This document shows positions 46,883-56,397 of a stretch of DNA of 64,000 nucleotides, piece after piece. The notes under the pieces were generated by a model. The model saw nothing but the letters and a program-made list of their open reading frames with translations. It was not told the DNA's origin and made no database searches. The stretch's first letter is position 1; every line of letters begins with the position of its first letter. The DNA lies in contig CAWHBY010000002.1 of the NCBI GenBank assembly GCA_963827855.1, positions 1,302,001 through 1,366,000 of the forward strand. The letters run 5' to 3'. Made by a program: the position numbers and the translations under genes. The stretch comes from DTPU01 sp963827855 (GTDB lineage Bacteria; Planctomycetota; Phycisphaerae; Sedimentisphaerales; Anaerobacaceae).

Positions 46883-47671
46883 CTAGCTTACCAGCCTTCG
46901 TTTGAGCCGATTCACTGCCAGCCATCCGACAATCACGCAGAAGGCTATGCTGTAGAAGAGGTCCCAGGCCATGAGGGGCTGGAATTGCCAGCTACAGATG
47001 CCCCGCACCAGGCGGACCACGTGGGTCAGGGGCACGATCTCTGCCACCCACTGCAGGGCCTTGGGCAGGCTGCTGATCGGGAAGACCACGCCGGAGAAGA
47101 AGAACATGGGCGACAGGACACCGGTCAGGTAGAAGTTGAAATGGTTGATGGTCTTGACAAAGGACGTCACCAGGAGCGACAGGACACCGAACATCGCGCC
47201 TGTCAGGAAGCCCACAAAGAGGACTGGCAGGCTCTGGATGAAGGGCACGATCTGGAAAGCCCCGAGGACGCACAGGACCGACAGCGAGAAGAACAGGCCC
47301 TTGGTGGCGACCCAGAGGACCTCGCCGAGGATCAGGTTGCTGGCCGTGATCGGCGCAGCGAGCATGCTGTCATAGACCTTCTCGAACTCCAGGCGGATGA
47401 AGGTTCCGTAGGTGCACTCGAATGCGGCCGTATACATGGACGCTGTCACGAGCAGGCCCGTGCCCAGGAACTGGATGAAGAGAAGCCCATCCATGGTCTG
47501 GCTGCCCATGTACTTGCCCAGCCCCAGCCCGATGCCTGCCAGGAACAACAGCGGCTCCACGAAGGTGGGAAAGCCGTTGCTGATCAGGTTCTTGGTGTAG
47601 ACCCGCATGTGGCGGTACCACACGCTGTAGAGCCTGTTGGCCAGAGAGGGGTACGAGCTACTGGCTGTCAT
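46883..47671 (-). CDS. ABC-2 permease, NodJ-like
   Basis: A 262-residue membrane subunit of a two-gene exporter with six spans: LISNGFPTFVEPLLFLAGIG, then five others, including the last WDLFYSIAFCVIVGWLAVNR. The motif FEKVYDSMLAAPI is the coupling helix of this family, and FSGVVFPISSLPKALQ the conserved fifth-loop block. The start at 47671 has GGAAGGGGG upstream. It overlaps the ATPase gene by 14 bases. NodIJ-type pairs move polysaccharides, lipids or drugs; no substrate gene adjoins. Confidence 0.92.
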   Translation of the reverse strand: MTASSSYPSLANRLYSVWYRHMRVYTKNLISNGFPTFVEPLLFLAGIGLGLGKYMGSQTMDGLLFIQFLGTGLLVTASMYTAAFECTYGTFIRLEFEKVYDSMLAAPITASNLILGEVLWVATKGLFFSLSVLCVLGAFQIVPFIQSLPVLFVGFLTGAMFGVLSLLVTSFVKTINHFNFYLTGVLSPMFFFSGVVFPISSLPKALQWVAEIVPLTHVVRLVRGICSWQFQPLMAWDLFYSIAFCVIVGWLAVNRLKRRLVS

Positions 47672-48584
47672 GGAGCCCCCTTCCAGTGGCCTTGAGGAAG
47701 ACGTCCTCGAGACTGGACTGCCTCAGGTGGTAGTGGGCGCCCTTGAGCGTGCGGGCCACGGACTCGAGATGCTCCAGCCTGGCCCCATAGAACCGGGTCA
47801 CACCCTGGGCGTGATCCACCCTGACGTCTCCCGGCACCTCGACTGCAGCCAGGTCTGCAGACTCCTCGCCATTGATCCACTCCAGGACGTAGGGTTCGAT
47901 GGTCTCTTGGATCAGGGTGTGCGGGCTGCCGCGGAGCACGGCGTGGCCCTTGTCCATGATCAGCAGGGAATCGCAGATCTGGAATGCCTCTTCCATGTAG
48001 TGGGTGGTCAGCAGGATGGTCGTGCCCTGGGTGCGGAGCTGTCTGAGCTTGTCCCAGATCAGGTGCCGCACCTGGGGATCCAGGCCGGTCGTGGGCTCGT
48101 CCAGGATCAGGAGCCTGGGGTTGTTCAGCAAGGCCCTGGCGATGACCAGCCGCCGCTGCATGCCCCCTGAGAGCTGCCTGATCTTGGCGCGGGCCTTCTC
48201 GGAGAGCTCCAGGAACTCGAGTAGCGCAGCGATCCGCCGCCTGGCCACCTCGCCGGGCAGACCATAGAACTTGGAGTACACCAATAGATTGGTCGTTACA
48301 TCCAGCTCATCGTCGAGGTTGTTGTCCTGGGGCACCACGCCAGAGAGATACTTGATGGACAGCTCGTCCTGGCCGGGATCATGGGCAAACACCTCGATGG
48401 ACCCTGGGCAGTCCTTGTCGCGAAGGCAGCGACCGTAGAGCATCTTCATCAGCGTGGTCTTGCCCGCGCCATTGGGCCCCAGCAGGCCAAAGCACTGGCC
48501 GGGCGCCACCTCGAAAGACACGTCCGCCACTGCAGCCAGCTTGCCGAAGTGTTTGCTGATGTTTCGTACGATTACAACCGCCAT
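47658..48584 (-). CDS. ABC transporter ATPase, NodI-like
   Basis: This is a 308-residue ATPase: Walker A GPNGAGKTTLMKMLYG, Q-loop PQDNNLDDEL, signature LSGGMQRRLVIARAL, Walker B LLILDEPTTGLDP, switch TTHYMEEAF. The start at 48584 (MAVVIVRNISKHFGKL) fits the family; an ATG four codons earlier is possible. The C-terminal extension of about 80 residues ends in SLEDVFLKATG. The gene forms an overlapping pair with the permease. Confidence 0.93.
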   Translation of the reverse strand: MAVVIVRNISKHFGKLAAVADVSFEVAPGQCFGLLGPNGAGKTTLMKMLYGRCLRDKDCPGSIEVFAHDPGQDELSIKYLSGVVPQDNNLDDELDVTTNLLVYSKFYGLPGEVARRRIAALLEFLELSEKARAKIRQLSGGMQRRLVIARALLNNPRLLILDEPTTGLDPQVRHLIWDKLRQLRTQGTTILLTTHYMEEAFQICDSLLIMDKGHAVLRGSPHTLIQETIEPYVLEWINGEESADLAAVEVPGDVRVDHAQGVTRFYGARLEHLESVARTLKGAHYHLRQSSLEDVFLKATGRGLHDSQ

Positions 48585-48599
48585 ACGGCATTCCATCTC

Positions 48600-48782
48600 A
48601 AGAACCACAGAGAACGCGGTATTGTACAGCATTGACGGCCAGAGTACACCACGGAGAAGGCGTAGGGTTTTGCCTCTGCAGAGGAGAGGCAAGAGGCAAG
48701 ACGTAAGCAAAAGGCAGAAGAGAGATTCCCCTCCTGCTTACTTCTTGCCTCTTACATCTTACTTCTCTCTGGATAGGGTGAA
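48600..48782. repeat. Inverted AG/CT-rich repeat region
   Basis: Between the NodI-like and 4Fe-4S genes lie AG-rich units GGCAAGAGGCAAGA (about 48687) followed by complementary CT-rich units TTCTTGCCTCTTAC (about 48742). They form an imperfect stem and belong in style to the intergenic elements elsewhere in the window. No gene seen. Confidence 0.6.
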
Positions 48783-49379
48783 TCACCCGCTCAGAGCACG
48801 GCGGGCCAGGCGGATGAAGTCAGTCACTGCCCGGATGGGGCAAAGGTAGTTGCACCAAGGCCGGGTGATGACCAGGGATGCAGCAAGGACCACGGCCAGG
48901 ACCGCAAACTGCCACGTCAGGCCTGTCCAGCCAAACAGGGTCCCTGAGACGTCATAGGGAACCAGGGCGGGGTTGCGGAAGACCAGGGCGACCACCACTG
49001 CCACCCAGACGAGAAGCCGCTGAGCACCCCGGAGGAGCCCGTGCCAGGGTTCTGGGATCGGTCGGGTCAGGCCCAAGCCGGCCAGGGCCTGTTGGGTCGC
49101 GCCAAAGGGACAGACGTGGCTGCAGTAGAGGCTCTTGCCGGTCAGGAGGATAGGCAGGAGCACCCCGCCGATCAGGAGGTACCAGTAGAGGTGGTCCTGC
49201 CATGCGGGCCAATACCCCAGCAGGAAGGCATTGATGTGGATCAGGGACATCCCGCCGTTGAGCCACAGGCCGATGCCGAGGACGCCCAGCACCAGGGTCG
49301 CGGTCTGCAGGCGCCGGCCGAGGACACCGGACCTGCGATACGCCAGGAACCCGGCGGTGTACAAGAGGATGAGCACCAC
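48783..49379 (-). CDS. 4Fe-4S membrane protein (NosR/YccM-type)
   Basis: About 198 residues with five membrane spans and two iron-sulphur half-sites: YCSHVCPFGATQQ (about residue 85) and WCNYLCPIRAVTDF near the C-terminus, each of CxxxCP form. This is the membrane polyferredoxin module of NosR, NapH and YccM. The GTG near 49379 is the best start; no clear ribosome site is present apart from GGAGG just before it. It follows the FMN-binding gene by 11 bases. The two together reproduce the split parts of NosR-type flavin-to-FeS electron transfer in the membrane. The acceptor is unknown. Confidence 0.83.
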   Translation of the reverse strand: MVLILLYTAGFLAYRRSGVLGRRLQTATLVLGVLGIGLWLNGGMSLIHINAFLLGYWPAWQDHLYWYLLIGGVLLPILLTGKSLYCSHVCPFGATQQALAGLGLTRPIPEPWHGLLRGAQRLLVWVAVVVALVFRNPALVPYDVSGTLFGWTGLTWQFAVLAVVLAASLVITRPWCNYLCPIRAVTDFIRLARRALSG

Positions 49380-49390
49380 CTCCGGTCCGC

Positions 49391-49999
49391 CTACGGCCGG
49401 CCGCTGCCGGGGCGGGGCGCGACGGCCACGCCCGCGAGCCGGGCAGCCCTCTGGCAGGCGATGCGGACCGCTCCGGACAGGCCATCGAGCGAGGCGGTTG
49501 CGCCGGTCACGGCGTCGATGTCACGTCCTACCCGGAATTCGCTGCCCCAGGACCTTCCTGCCAGGGCCTCGGGCAGTCCCTGGTCGACGATCTTTCTCAG
49601 GAAGGCCATGGATTCGGACTGCTGGAGGATGGCGATCTGGCGGATATGCCCCTGGCCATCCAGGCCGACTGCCACGCGGATCGGGCCACCGTACCCATAG
49701 GCATCGGCCACGGACACGTAGCCGACCCTCTGCTCCATGTTGCCTTCGCCGCTGTAGCCCGCAAACACCTCTCTGCCGAGCAGGTCAAACCGCTGGGCCT
49801 CAGGCAGGATCTCCGACAGCACGCGGGTCAGGTCCTCCTGGCTTCTGTACAGGCCGACCAGCCATGCGAACACCAGCGACAGGACGAGCAGGATGACCAG
49901 CACCAAGGCCTGCCGCCTGCCGGGCCCCTTCTGCCCTGCAGGAGGATACTCCTGTCCCCTGCCGAGGGATGCATCTGTGCCGACCTGTACGGGATCCAT
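49391..49999 (-). CDS. FMN-binding domain membrane protein
   Basis: This 202-residue protein has one N-terminal span (ALVLVILLVLSLVFAWLVGL, about residues 31-50) and a periplasmic FMN-binding domain. DAVTGATAS (about residue 165) is the flavin attachment motif; the threonine in it is normally linked to FMN by an ApbE-type transferase. The preceding region (YGYGGPIRVAVGLDGQG) is the standard RnfG/NqrC fold. The start at 49999 lacks a strong ribosome site. No apbE is in the window. Its likely partner is the 4Fe-4S protein downstream. Confidence 0.88.
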   Translation of the reverse strand: MDPVQVGTDASLGRGQEYPPAGQKGPGRRQALVLVILLVLSLVFAWLVGLYRSQEDLTRVLSEILPEAQRFDLLGREVFAGYSGEGNMEQRVGYVSVADAYGYGGPIRVAVGLDGQGHIRQIAILQQSESMAFLRKIVDQGLPEALAGRSWGSEFRVGRDIDAVTGATASLDGLSGAVRIACQRAARLAGVAVAPRPGSGRP

Positions 50000-50171
50000 C
50001 TAAGATAGACTCTAAAGGACTGCAGGGGGCCAGTCAACCCGCTGTTCCCAGAAGGCGCCTTGCGGAACACCCAGGGGTGCGATAGGATCGTTGCCTGATC
50101 GGCCCGGGCCGCGTCAGACCGCGCCGCGCGGCGCACCTCTGCGACAGTCCCGGCATCTATGAGGGCTTCTC

Positions 50172-51791
50172 ATGCAAAGGCGAGCATTTCTCAAGACTGC
50201 GGCATCCGTTGGGATCGGTGCATGGATAGGTCGCTGCTCGGTACTGGGTGCGGAGCCCAAGGCCGAGGCACAGATCGAGCTGGCCCTTGCGGAGCCAGGT
50301 TGCCTCATCAATCCCCACCTCTATGGACACTTCATAGAACACCTCGGAGGCGTAGTCTACGACGGCATCTGGGTGGGTGAGCGATCCAAGATCCCGAACC
50401 TGGGTGGGATCAGGCGGCAGTTCGTGGAGGACATGAAGGCGATCGGTGCACCGAATCTTCGCTGGCCGGGAGGCTGCTTTGCGGATGGCTACCATTGGCG
50501 GGATGGCATCGGCCCTGCTGCCAAGCGACCGCGGACCTACAACTACTGGCAGCCGAGCATGCCTGCAGGCCTCCTGGAGTCGGAGCCCAACCGTTTTGGC
50601 ACGCATGAGTTCATGCGGCTGTGCAGGCTCATCGGCGCGGAGCCTTACCTGGCCGGCAACGTGGGCTCAGGCACTCCCCAGGAGCTGCACGATTGGGTGC
50701 TGTACTGCAACGCGCCCGCAGGCCTGCTGAGCCTGGCCGACGAGAGGGCCGCCAATGGAGACCGCGAGCCTTTCAAGATCAAGTACTGGGGTATCGGAAA
50801 TGAGTCCTGGGGATGCGGTGGGGACATGAAGCCCTCGGAGTATGCGACCCTGTACAGGCAGTACGTCACGCAGTTCGCCAGGTATACGGAGCCCTTCCTG
50901 ATCGCCGTGGGACCCAGGGGACACTCAAAGAACCGCGACGTGGCCTGGACCACCGGGTTCTTTGAGGCCATGCAGGGTGGACACCGCAGCAAGGTCAACG
51001 GCCTGGCCGCCCACTTCTACACGGACTTCAGGTCAGCCCGATTCAAGTCCGGATCTCACGGCCCCGCGGAGTGGTACGCCGTGCTCCGCGAGGGACTCAG
51101 GATCGAGGAGATCATCCAGGAACACTGGCAGGAGATGGCCAGGTTCGATCCCGACCACCTCACCAAGCTGGTCATCGACGAATGGGGCGTCTGGTATCCA
51201 GTCGGCACCGAGATGGCGCCCCGCTACATCCTGACCCAGAACATCACCCTGCTGGATGCCCTGCACGCGGCCCTGACCCTGGACGTCTTCAACCGCCACG
51301 CAGACAAGATCGAGATGGCCAACCTCGCGCAGACCATCAACTGCCTGCACTCGCTGTTCATGGCCCAGGGCGATAGGTACGTCCGCACCCCGCCCTACTA
51401 CGTCTTTGAGATGTACAAACCGCATATGGGAGGCCGCTTGGTCCCAATGCGCGTAGCCCTAGAACCCCTCAACGTCGTGACACCAGAGGGGTCCGCCACC
51501 CTCCCCGCGTTGGCGGGCTCCGCCTCCATCCGAGACCAGCGGTTGACGATCACGCTCGTCAACCCATCCCTGGACACCGCGGTCTCTGCCCGCATCGGCC
51601 TGACAGGGGGGGGACGGCCTTCTGAGGCCCGGGCAAGGATACTGACGCACAGTGACATGCGGGCGGGCAACACCTTCGCTGAGCCGGACCAGGTGCGGCC
51701 CATGGCCATGGCGGTCCGCATGGACGGCCAGACCGTAAGGGTAGATATCCCGAGACAGGCCGTAGCATCCCTGGAGATCCGGGTCGTCTAG
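50172..51791 (+). CDS. Alpha-L-arabinofuranosidase, GH51
   Basis: This 539-residue glycosidase removes terminal arabinofuranose from hemicellulose or pectin. The N-terminus MQRRAFLKTAASVGIGAWIG is of twin-arginine type, so export to the periplasm is likely. The catalytic barrel has the WGIGNESWGCGG block with the acid/base Glu at 211, and VIDEWGVWY with the nucleophile Glu at 337. The N-terminal INPHLYGHFIEHLGG is the usual opening of GH51. The C-terminal beta-sandwich ends in VASLEIRVV. The start has GAGGG eight bases before. It opens a set of arabinose-related and other glycosidase genes up to 59647. Confidence 0.94.
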   Translation: MQRRAFLKTAASVGIGAWIGRCSVLGAEPKAEAQIELALAEPGCLINPHLYGHFIEHLGGVVYDGIWVGERSKIPNLGGIRRQFVEDMKAIGAPNLRWPGGCFADGYHWRDGIGPAAKRPRTYNYWQPSMPAGLLESEPNRFGTHEFMRLCRLIGAEPYLAGNVGSGTPQELHDWVLYCNAPAGLLSLADERAANGDREPFKIKYWGIGNESWGCGGDMKPSEYATLYRQYVTQFARYTEPFLIAVGPRGHSKNRDVAWTTGFFEAMQGGHRSKVNGLAAHFYTDFRSARFKSGSHGPAEWYAVLREGLRIEEIIQEHWQEMARFDPDHLTKLVIDEWGVWYPVGTEMAPRYILTQNITLLDALHAALTLDVFNRHADKIEMANLAQTINCLHSLFMAQGDRYVRTPPYYVFEMYKPHMGGRLVPMRVALEPLNVVTPEGSATLPALAGSASIRDQRLTITLVNPSLDTAVSARIGLTGGGRPSEARARILTHSDMRAGNTFAEPDQVRPMAMAVRMDGQTVRVDIPRQAVASLEIRVV

Positions 51792-51797
51792 CGATGG

Positions 51798-53179
51798 TCA
51801 TCGCCCTGTGATCCGAATCCGGCTGAGGCAGTACCGCCCCTGGGCCTGGGGGGCGTCGATTGCGAGTTGGAAAGGTCGGCGACTGCCGGCCGGATCGACC
51901 ATGGACAGAGCCAAGGCGTAGTCGCCGGCCTTCAAAGTCGTAGGCACAGCCAGCGGTTCGCTGACCAGATGCTCACCGGGCAGCCACTCGCGAGGGTCGG
52001 CCCTGCCATCGGCCGTGGCTGCGACCCTGCCCTCCGGATCGAGCAGGAACCATCGCAACACATATGGGCGATAGAGCCTGCCCACGCCGACATTGGCCCA
52101 CGTCATGTTCAACGACACACGACCGCCGGGCGCTGCGGTCTTCTCATGCGCCAGCTCTCGAAGGACCAGTCGCGCGCAGCCAACCGAGCGAGCCTTTCCA
52201 CTTGGCCTATGGCCTCCGGCGGGATCTTCCCGAGATTGTCATTGATCAACGTCACGTGGTTCTTCAGCATGAACTCCACCGCCGCGTCATACGACCACTG
52301 CTTGGATTTGAGGTACTCGTAGTCGCCAAACCACTCGAACACCACGGGCGCCCGCTGCCAGGCGCTGGCCATCTGCGAGACACCCGCATATTTCTTGGAG
52401 CCTATCCAATTCTGCTCATGCCAGGGTGAGCCGACACCGTCGCGCCTCAGACCAGCGCCATGGGACAGTGCATATCCGAGCACCTCGGCATCATCCGACA
52501 TGAAGACCAGAGGCGTGCGAGGAAAGGCCGCCACGTAGAGGTCCACGATCCGCTTGCGGATTTCCACCGGGGCCGGGTTAGGCGTGTGCCACTCGCCCCA
52601 GATGCCGTAGGATCCGATATCGAGGAACTCCACGTCCGGGCCTCCATCATACCGCCGGCCCAGGTCCGCCAGAAACACGCCGTGGTGCCGCAGATACAGC
52701 GGATCGGAATAATCCGGCTCGATCCGCGTGATCCGCTTGCCGCCGCTGGTCGGGTCGTCTCCGCCGCGCAGATACTCGAGTCCCCTGCAGCCGGCATCGA
52801 ACAGCCACTTCGGTGAGGCATAATAGCCGGCACTGTGGGCGTTGCAGGTCATCACGCGAAAAGCCACTGTCGCACCACGCAATTTCGAGGCAGCGATCAC
52901 ATCGTCGATAACCGCCCAATTGTACCGCCCCTTCTCGGGCTCGATGTCGGCCCAGTTGAACCGGATATACCTGACCGAAGAGGGCAATGGCTGCCCGGAC
53001 CCCAGACTTCGCTGCCGGCCCATCCACCCTTGGCCCGGGTTGTCGAAGAGCGAATCCGTCTCCGCAAACCGGACATGCACGGGATTGGCGTCCTCCAGCG
53101 AGACGCCCTGCGCCGTGGTCCCCAGACCCAGGTACGAGGCCACGAACGCTGCCGACAGATAAGCGAGTCTCTTCTTCAT
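51798..53179 (-). pseudogene. DUF4832 glycosidase-like secreted protein, one frameshift
   Basis: About 460 residues when restored. Signal peptide MKKRLAYLSAAFVASYLG, then a TIM-barrel-like DUF4115/4832-type region (NPGQGWMGRQ, VRYIRFNWADIEPEKGRYNW, DIGSYGIWGEWH with Glu as a likely catalytic residue). The frame is lost near 52168 after LARLAARDW. The other frame reads LVLRELAHEKTAAPGG, then VSLNMTWANVGVGRLYRPYV, the DUF4832 beta-sandwich, to the stop at 51798. The two parts together give a normal DUF4832 protein. Substrate unknown; the location suggests plant or algal polysaccharides. Confidence 0.78.
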
Positions 53180-53628
53180 ATAGCGACCCCAGGAGCATTG
53201 TAGGTCGTGTCTGTGACACGGCCATGGAAGAGGACCGCGTCTCAGAGACGCGCCTTACGGGCACCCCCACAATACCTACGATTCCCCCTTTGGCACGAAC
53301 GCCTCGCACTGGAACTCATCTTCACCCTGTTGATCGAACCGGTTCAGGGTACAGACAGAGCTTGGCCATTCATGTTACCGTATGCCTCCGAGTCTGCCAG
53401 TCGAAAACCGAGGCCAGGTATGAAGAAAAGTACTTCAACAACGTCTGGTATCCGCCGGGGTGACTGTTGCAGTCTCGACAGCCCTCACGACGGTCTTCAA
53501 ACTTGGATGTTTGTTGGGGACTTTTGGAGAGTCTGAAGAGACCAACGGACGCTTTCGGCTGCAAGCTCTCGGCGTCCTATCCCGGCTGACAGCCGTGACC
53601 GTGGAACTCAGAACTCACAGCCCATAGC
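53180..53628. other. Intergenic region with small hairpins
   Basis: 449 bases. Perfect hairpins lie at 53206-53220 (arms CGTGTC/GACACG, loop TGT) and 53236-53252 (arms CGCGTCTC/GAGACGCG, single-base loop). A GAACTCAGAACTCAC tract lies next to the end of the following gene, in the antisense direction to it. I see no gene. Confidence 0.6.
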
Positions 53629-56397
53629 TCACGGACCCGCCACCTGGCCGTTCAGGCGGAAGGACAGGAGGCTGGTCTTGTGGCCTGCGTATTGGCCTGA
53701 GAAGCCGTAGAGCCGGAGCTCGAAGGGGCCTATGATCCGGCCGTATGCGGCCGTGTTGGGCAGGGTGAAGGTGATCTGCTCGTCAGAGGTGGAGTCGATC
53801 CTCGGCGTCGTGAAGACCGCGGCCTGGTCCGTGAAACCCTCTACGCTGGTCAGGGCCGCGTACCTGCGGGGCGAGTGGTAGTCGATCCTGCGGATCAGGA
53901 GGCTGACCTCTGCTGATCTCAGGTCCAGGGCCTTGCCTGCTGCGGCGGCAACGCGGATGGAGAGGTACTCCTTGTCTGCAATGGCAAGACCCAGGGTGGA
54001 CTGGGCCTCGCTGCTGGGGGCGGACACGGACCAGACCAGCATGTCACTACCGGCGTGCATCCGCACTCCGCTGCCTGCGGTCCAGCCTGAGTAGACCAGG
54101 CCCTGCGCAGTCACGTAGGCTGCAGTCCAAGGCAGGTGCAGGCCGGGATCGGCACCGGTGAAGTTGGATTCCGCCAACACGCCGGGACCACCGACACTGC
54201 GGATCGTGAAGGTCCGCCATGCAGGGTCTCCGTCACGGTCAGTGACGCGGAGGTACACGTAGCTCAGGCTGGCCTGGCCGGGCGTGCCTGTGACCTTGGC
54301 CTTGGATGGGTCTGCTGGATCTGCCTCGTAGCGGAGCCCGTCGACCAGGTAATCTCCGACCTTGGTGATCGTCAATAGCCCATCCCCACCCTCTGCCGTG
54401 AGGACTGCGGCGTAGGGCTGCCCTACCGTGGCCACGGGCAGGATGTGACCTGTGCTGAACGTGGGCGTCTGGCCCGCAGCCTGGTCCACCGGCCTGATCG
54501 ATCGGAACTGGTTGATCCAGTCGAGCAGGAATCGCCACTTGACCGAGGCATTGGGGTCCTGGTCCAGGTACTCCAGGTGGCCCCACTGGCCGTACTTGCC
54601 CCAACTGCCGCAATCCACAAAGGCCACGTGTGAACGCAGCCCCTTGGACCTTGCCATGTGGAGGTGGATGTTGTACACGTCGGCCATGGCAGGATGACGG
54701 TTCAGGGCCTCCATGAAGATCGTAGTGCCGTCATCCCGCGAGTCGCCGCCATCGATGTTGTCCGTGTAGATCGACGGCCCGCCCTCATAGGCGATGATCG
54801 GCTTGGGCCGGCCAAAGGTGGTCCTGGCTAGGTCGACGAGCCAGGGATCGAATCCGCCGCCCACGCCGACCGCGTCCGGACCCGCCCCTTCCCGGGCGTC
54901 GCCGCTGAGAAGCCGCCTTCTCCACTCGCCAAACGTCTCATCCACGTGCCTCTGCAGTGCAGGGCCCGTCCAATAGGCATTCGTAGCGGCCAGAGACACG
55001 GGTCTCGTGACGCTGCCGGAGGTGAAGGACTCTGTCGTGAGGAACCAGGGATCCGAGGAAGCCGCTGCGGCCTTGGCCCGCTCGTACACGTAGTCCTGGA
55101 TGCCGTTGCCGAAGTAGGTCGTAACAGCGATCGCATCGGGCTCGGTGGCAGGCTCCAGGGTGGGACCATAGGCCGCCATCTCCTGGAGGAAGGGACGCGT
55201 GTAGTCTGACGATGCAGTGAACACGGAGGCCACCCTGACCAGTCGGTCCGTTCCGCCGAAGACCTGCTGGAAGATCCGCCAGACCTGGCAGAAGCGGTGG
55301 GCATTGAACTGGGCCTTTGATAGATTCAGGGCCTTCGCCTGCTCCTGCGCCCAGTTGCCCTGACAAAAGGCGTCACCACTACTCCAGATCTCGTTGGAGT
55401 ATTCGATGTACACCCGTTGGCGGCCGGCCAAGGGCGGATACACTGGACTGGCGACCGGCTGGGCATAGGGCTCCCTGCCGTCGCTGCCAAACCGGATCAA
55501 CTGGGCGAGCTTGGCCACGGACTCATCCGTGGCCCTGTGCGGGATGCAGACCCACAGGTCCTTGCCTGCCTGGTTGCAGAGCGCAACCATGTGCTCATAC
55601 GCGATCCCCGTTCCACGGCCGCCGGCAAAGCCCGTGGCCGGAGACCTGGGGTTGAGGTCGCCTGAGGCGAAGCAGTGGCTGGCCAGCCTGCGGTCAGACC
55701 AGTCCTGCTGGGGATTGGCGTTGGTGCTCAGGAGGTCCATGAACCGGATGAATCCCCAGTCCGCGTCCGCCAGTCGCTGCAGGAGCATGGGGTGGAAGAG
55801 CTGGCCCTCCAGGGACTTGTGCTGGCCGTCGCCAGGGTCCGCAAGCCAGACCCTGACGTCCGTGACCGGATCCTGGCTGTTGATGTCGACGACGTCCAGC
55901 CACTGCACGTACTGGTTGCCTGTAAACAGGTACACGCGGCGGCCATCCCTGCTGCGGCCCGTCTGGCCGCAGTTCGACTCCACCGGCACAAAGGTGCCGC
56001 CGTTGAGCCGGATATCCGCTGCCCCCTTCCAGGTCAGCACCACGCGGCCTTGGGCCGGACGATGTCGCGTGGGCCAGGTCGACGGCCTGTCGCCATAGTC
56101 GCAGTGCAGGCCGAAGCAGATCCCTCGCAGGGACGTGCCAGGATTGAGGTACCTGGGAAAGCCGTTGGAATCGAACTGAGGGTTGTCCCAGGTGGACACC
56201 GAAGTCCCCCATTGGCCCGGGCCGTACTCCAGCCACTGGCCCTGGGCGAGGGCATTGCAGTAGTACGGGCAGCTCCAGTACGAGATCCCGCCGGGATGAT
56301 ACCCCACCTGGGGCAGGGAGTTCGCATCGAAGCCCTGGACAGGCGCACACAACAGAACCGCGATCAGAAACGGCAGCCAGAGACGTGAATCACCCAC
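53629..56397 (-). CDS. Secreted glycoside-hydrolase-like protein (clan A fold) with C-terminal sandwich domains
   Basis: This 922-residue exported protein is assigned the GTG at 56397, since AAAGGGG precedes it by seven bases and the signal follows (RLWLPFLIAVLLCAPVQG); the frame is open 32 codons further but with no such features. Residues 20-220 are an N-terminal sandwich rich in Trp. Residues 230-660 are a barrel-like region with RVYIEYSNEIWSSG (an NE motif, acid/base candidate), AIAVTTYFG and KPIIAYEGGPS (nucleophile candidate Glu). A cadherin/Ig-like module with YVYLRVTDRDGDPAW and a final beta-sandwich follow. The NE and YEGG motifs suit clan GH-A; I cannot name a GH family. Confidence 0.78.
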   Translation of the reverse strand: MGDSRLWLPFLIAVLLCAPVQGFDANSLPQVGYHPGGISYWSCPYYCNALAQGQWLEYGPGQWGTSVSTWDNPQFDSNGFPRYLNPGTSLRGICFGLHCDYGDRPSTWPTRHRPAQGRVVLTWKGAADIRLNGGTFVPVESNCGQTGRSRDGRRVYLFTGNQYVQWLDVVDINSQDPVTDVRVWLADPGDGQHKSLEGQLFHPMLLQRLADADWGFIRFMDLLSTNANPQQDWSDRRLASHCFASGDLNPRSPATGFAGGRGTGIAYEHMVALCNQAGKDLWVCIPHRATDESVAKLAQLIRFGSDGREPYAQPVASPVYPPLAGRQRVYIEYSNEIWSSGDAFCQGNWAQEQAKALNLSKAQFNAHRFCQVWRIFQQVFGGTDRLVRVASVFTASSDYTRPFLQEMAAYGPTLEPATEPDAIAVTTYFGNGIQDYVYERAKAAAASSDPWFLTTESFTSGSVTRPVSLAATNAYWTGPALQRHVDETFGEWRRRLLSGDAREGAGPDAVGVGGGFDPWLVDLARTTFGRPKPIIAYEGGPSIYTDNIDGGDSRDDGTTIFMEALNRHPAMADVYNIHLHMARSKGLRSHVAFVDCGSWGKYGQWGHLEYLDQDPNASVKWRFLLDWINQFRSIRPVDQAAGQTPTFSTGHILPVATVGQPYAAVLTAEGGDGLLTITKVGDYLVDGLRYEADPADPSKAKVTGTPGQASLSYVYLRVTDRDGDPAWRTFTIRSVGGPGVLAESNFTGADPGLHLPWTAAYVTAQGLVYSGWTAGSGVRMHAGSDMLVWSVSAPSSEAQSTLGLAIADKEYLSIRVAAAAGKALDLRSAEVSLLIRRIDYHSPRRYAALTSVEGFTDQAAVFTTPRIDSTSDEQITFTLPNTAAYGRIIGPFELRLYGFSGQYAGHKTSLLSFRLNGQVAGP

